Shown here one piece after another: positions 63,273 to 64,000 of a stretch of 64,000 nucleotides of DNA. Position 1 is the stretch's first letter. The number at the start of each line of letters is the position of its first letter. The notes beneath the pieces are model-generated. The model did no database searches. It saw nothing but the letters and a program-made list of their open reading frames with translations, and was not told the origin of the DNA. The stretch comes from an uncultured Clostridium sp. (GTDB lineage: Bacteria; Bacillota; Clostridia; Lachnospirales; Lachnospiraceae). Position numbers and translations under genes: made by a program. The stretch is taken from the NCBI GenBank assembly GCA_900540335.1, contig UQFC01000001.1, positions 1 through 64,000 on the forward strand, written 5' to 3'.

Positions 63273-64000
63273 TTATCTTGCCGGCCGGTTCTTTTCCGCC
63301 CGCTCTTCGTATTCCAGTTCCTCCTGATACCGGCTCCAGTATCTTCCGCCTGCAGCTATCAGGCAAAGCACAACCAGGCTTCCAAGAGAAATCATCCATC
63401 CGGGCTTCAGTCCTTTTGGATTGTATTGCATGGAAATCATATGACTTCCCGGCGTCAGCCTCACACCGATAAATGCATCCAGCATCTTTTCCGGCGGCTG
63501 CTCCACACCGTCCACAGTGATTCTCCATCCCTCATCATAGGGAATGGTTGTCATCATCAGACCGCTTTCCCCACAGGAAATACTTCCCTCCAGAGAGGTG
63601 TCTGTCCAGCTGCTCAAAACCCATGAATGGGCAGACAGCTTCTCATACACAGCCTTCAGGCCGTTTTCTGAAAACCGGTATACATCCGCCCAGAAATCGC
63701 TGCCCTCTTCTGCCTCCAGAACCACTTCCTCTCCGGCTTCACAGTATCCCAGCTCCACCAGATAGCCTCTGTCCGTATTATCAAAGGTTTCGGTTCCCTT
63801 CCAGGTCGTGGCTTTTACTTTTTTAACCGACTTTCCTCCGGTATAGGCGTAATACTCTCCTCCGGTCTCCGGAGTAAAGGTCACCTTTTTCCCGTCAGAA
63901 ACCGTATCCAGCACCATAACCAGCACCGGCTCTGTATTCAGAGCAGAGGTCAGATTATTCTGGACATCTGCCGGCTTTCCTGCATCCAGATTCCACTGTT
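63273..64000 (-). CDS. YfhO-like membrane protein, C-terminal part (runs off the window)
   Basis: The frame is open to the right edge, about 242 codons. The visible part is an extracytoplasmic beta-rich domain ([35 protein letters not shown]), then one membrane helix ([15 protein letters not shown]) and a short charged tail. The [14 protein letters not shown] block is characteristic of YfhO/GT-C-like proteins, which in Firmicutes help glycosylate lipoteichoic acid or wall polymers. The N-terminal multi-helix part lies outside the window. Confidence 0.8.
   Translation of the reverse strand, partial: QWNLDAGKPADVQNNLTSALNTEPVLVMVLDTVSDGKKVTFTPETGGEYYAYTGGKSVKKVKATTWKGTETFDNTDRGYLVELGYCEAGEEVVLEAEEGSDFWADVYRFSENGLKAVYEKLSAHSWVLSSWTDTSLEGSISCGESGLMMTTIPYDEGWRITVDGVEQPPEKMLDAFIGVRLTPGSHMISMQYNPKGLKPGWMISLGSLVVLCLIAAGGRYWSRYQEELEYEERAEKNRPAR

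Noticed and set aside
63247..63528. N-terminal extension of argH in the same open frame.
   Set aside because: The extension overlaps the YfhO-like gene, and the standard ArgH start MKLWGGRF has a good ribosome binding site.

Overview
The window looks like a chromosomal segment of an anaerobic, Gram-positive Clostridia bacterium, most likely a gut Lachnospiraceae member. This is inferred from gene content: a six-subunit Rnf complex, a CIRCE-controlled hrcA-grpE-dnaK-dnaJ operon, a YlmC/YmxH-type sporulation-associated gene, NrdR, Lpl/Ytc-type sugar importers, 3D-domain cell-wall proteins, AGGAGG ribosome binding sites and TTGACA/TATAAT promoters. Most genes are on the minus strand. No rRNA, tRNA, CRISPR array, transposase or phage gene was found.

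Layout, left to right. 0-5 kb: a partial array of 51-bp repeats, a broken lipoprotein-like gene and a MarR-regulated heterodimeric ABC exporter. 5-11 kb: a three-gene unit made of a SWIM-SNF2 helicase, a cytoplasmic protein joining a ParB-like region to a BMP-type ligand-binding domain, and a metallophosphoesterase. 11-17.4 kb: argS, a second 51-bp repeat array, efp, and aroQ/aroK/yqeG/nrdR/ymxH, the last with a one-base defect in a poly-A run. 17.4-20.6 kb: the methionine importer metNIQ, preceded by a leader with a strong promoter, a 32-residue peptide containing 11 methionines, and a terminator hairpin. 20.6-28 kb: MarR-MATE, AlkD, PAP2, threonine aldolase-like, DUF2812 and a second MATE gene. 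28-42.7 kb: a pectin/rhamnogalacturonan utilisation locus (GH28, GH105, GH106-like, binding protein, two permeases, membrane-bound AraC regulator, GDSL esterase). 42.8-48 kb: rnfCDGEAB. 48.7-52.5 kb: an OFA-type MFS transporter and SDR dehydrogenase divergent from a LysR regulator, then an acetyltransferase. 52.5-59 kb: a sodium symporter and the dnaK heat-shock operon. 59-61 kb: two 3D-domain proteins. 61-64 kb: a third 51-bp array, an 11-bp periodic repeat, argH and the end of a YfhO-like membrane protein.

The clearest candidate for an undescribed system is the metNIQ leader (20206-20502). It has the layout of a ribosome-mediated attenuator that senses methionine supply through a Met-rich peptide, with no S-box or T-box recognised by eye. 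Other points of interest are the dispersed 51-bp repeat family, the 11-bp periodic tract beside argH, the cysteine-rich tail on RnfE and the SNF2 / ParB-BMP / phosphoesterase unit. All domain names were assigned by reading motifs; no database search was run.
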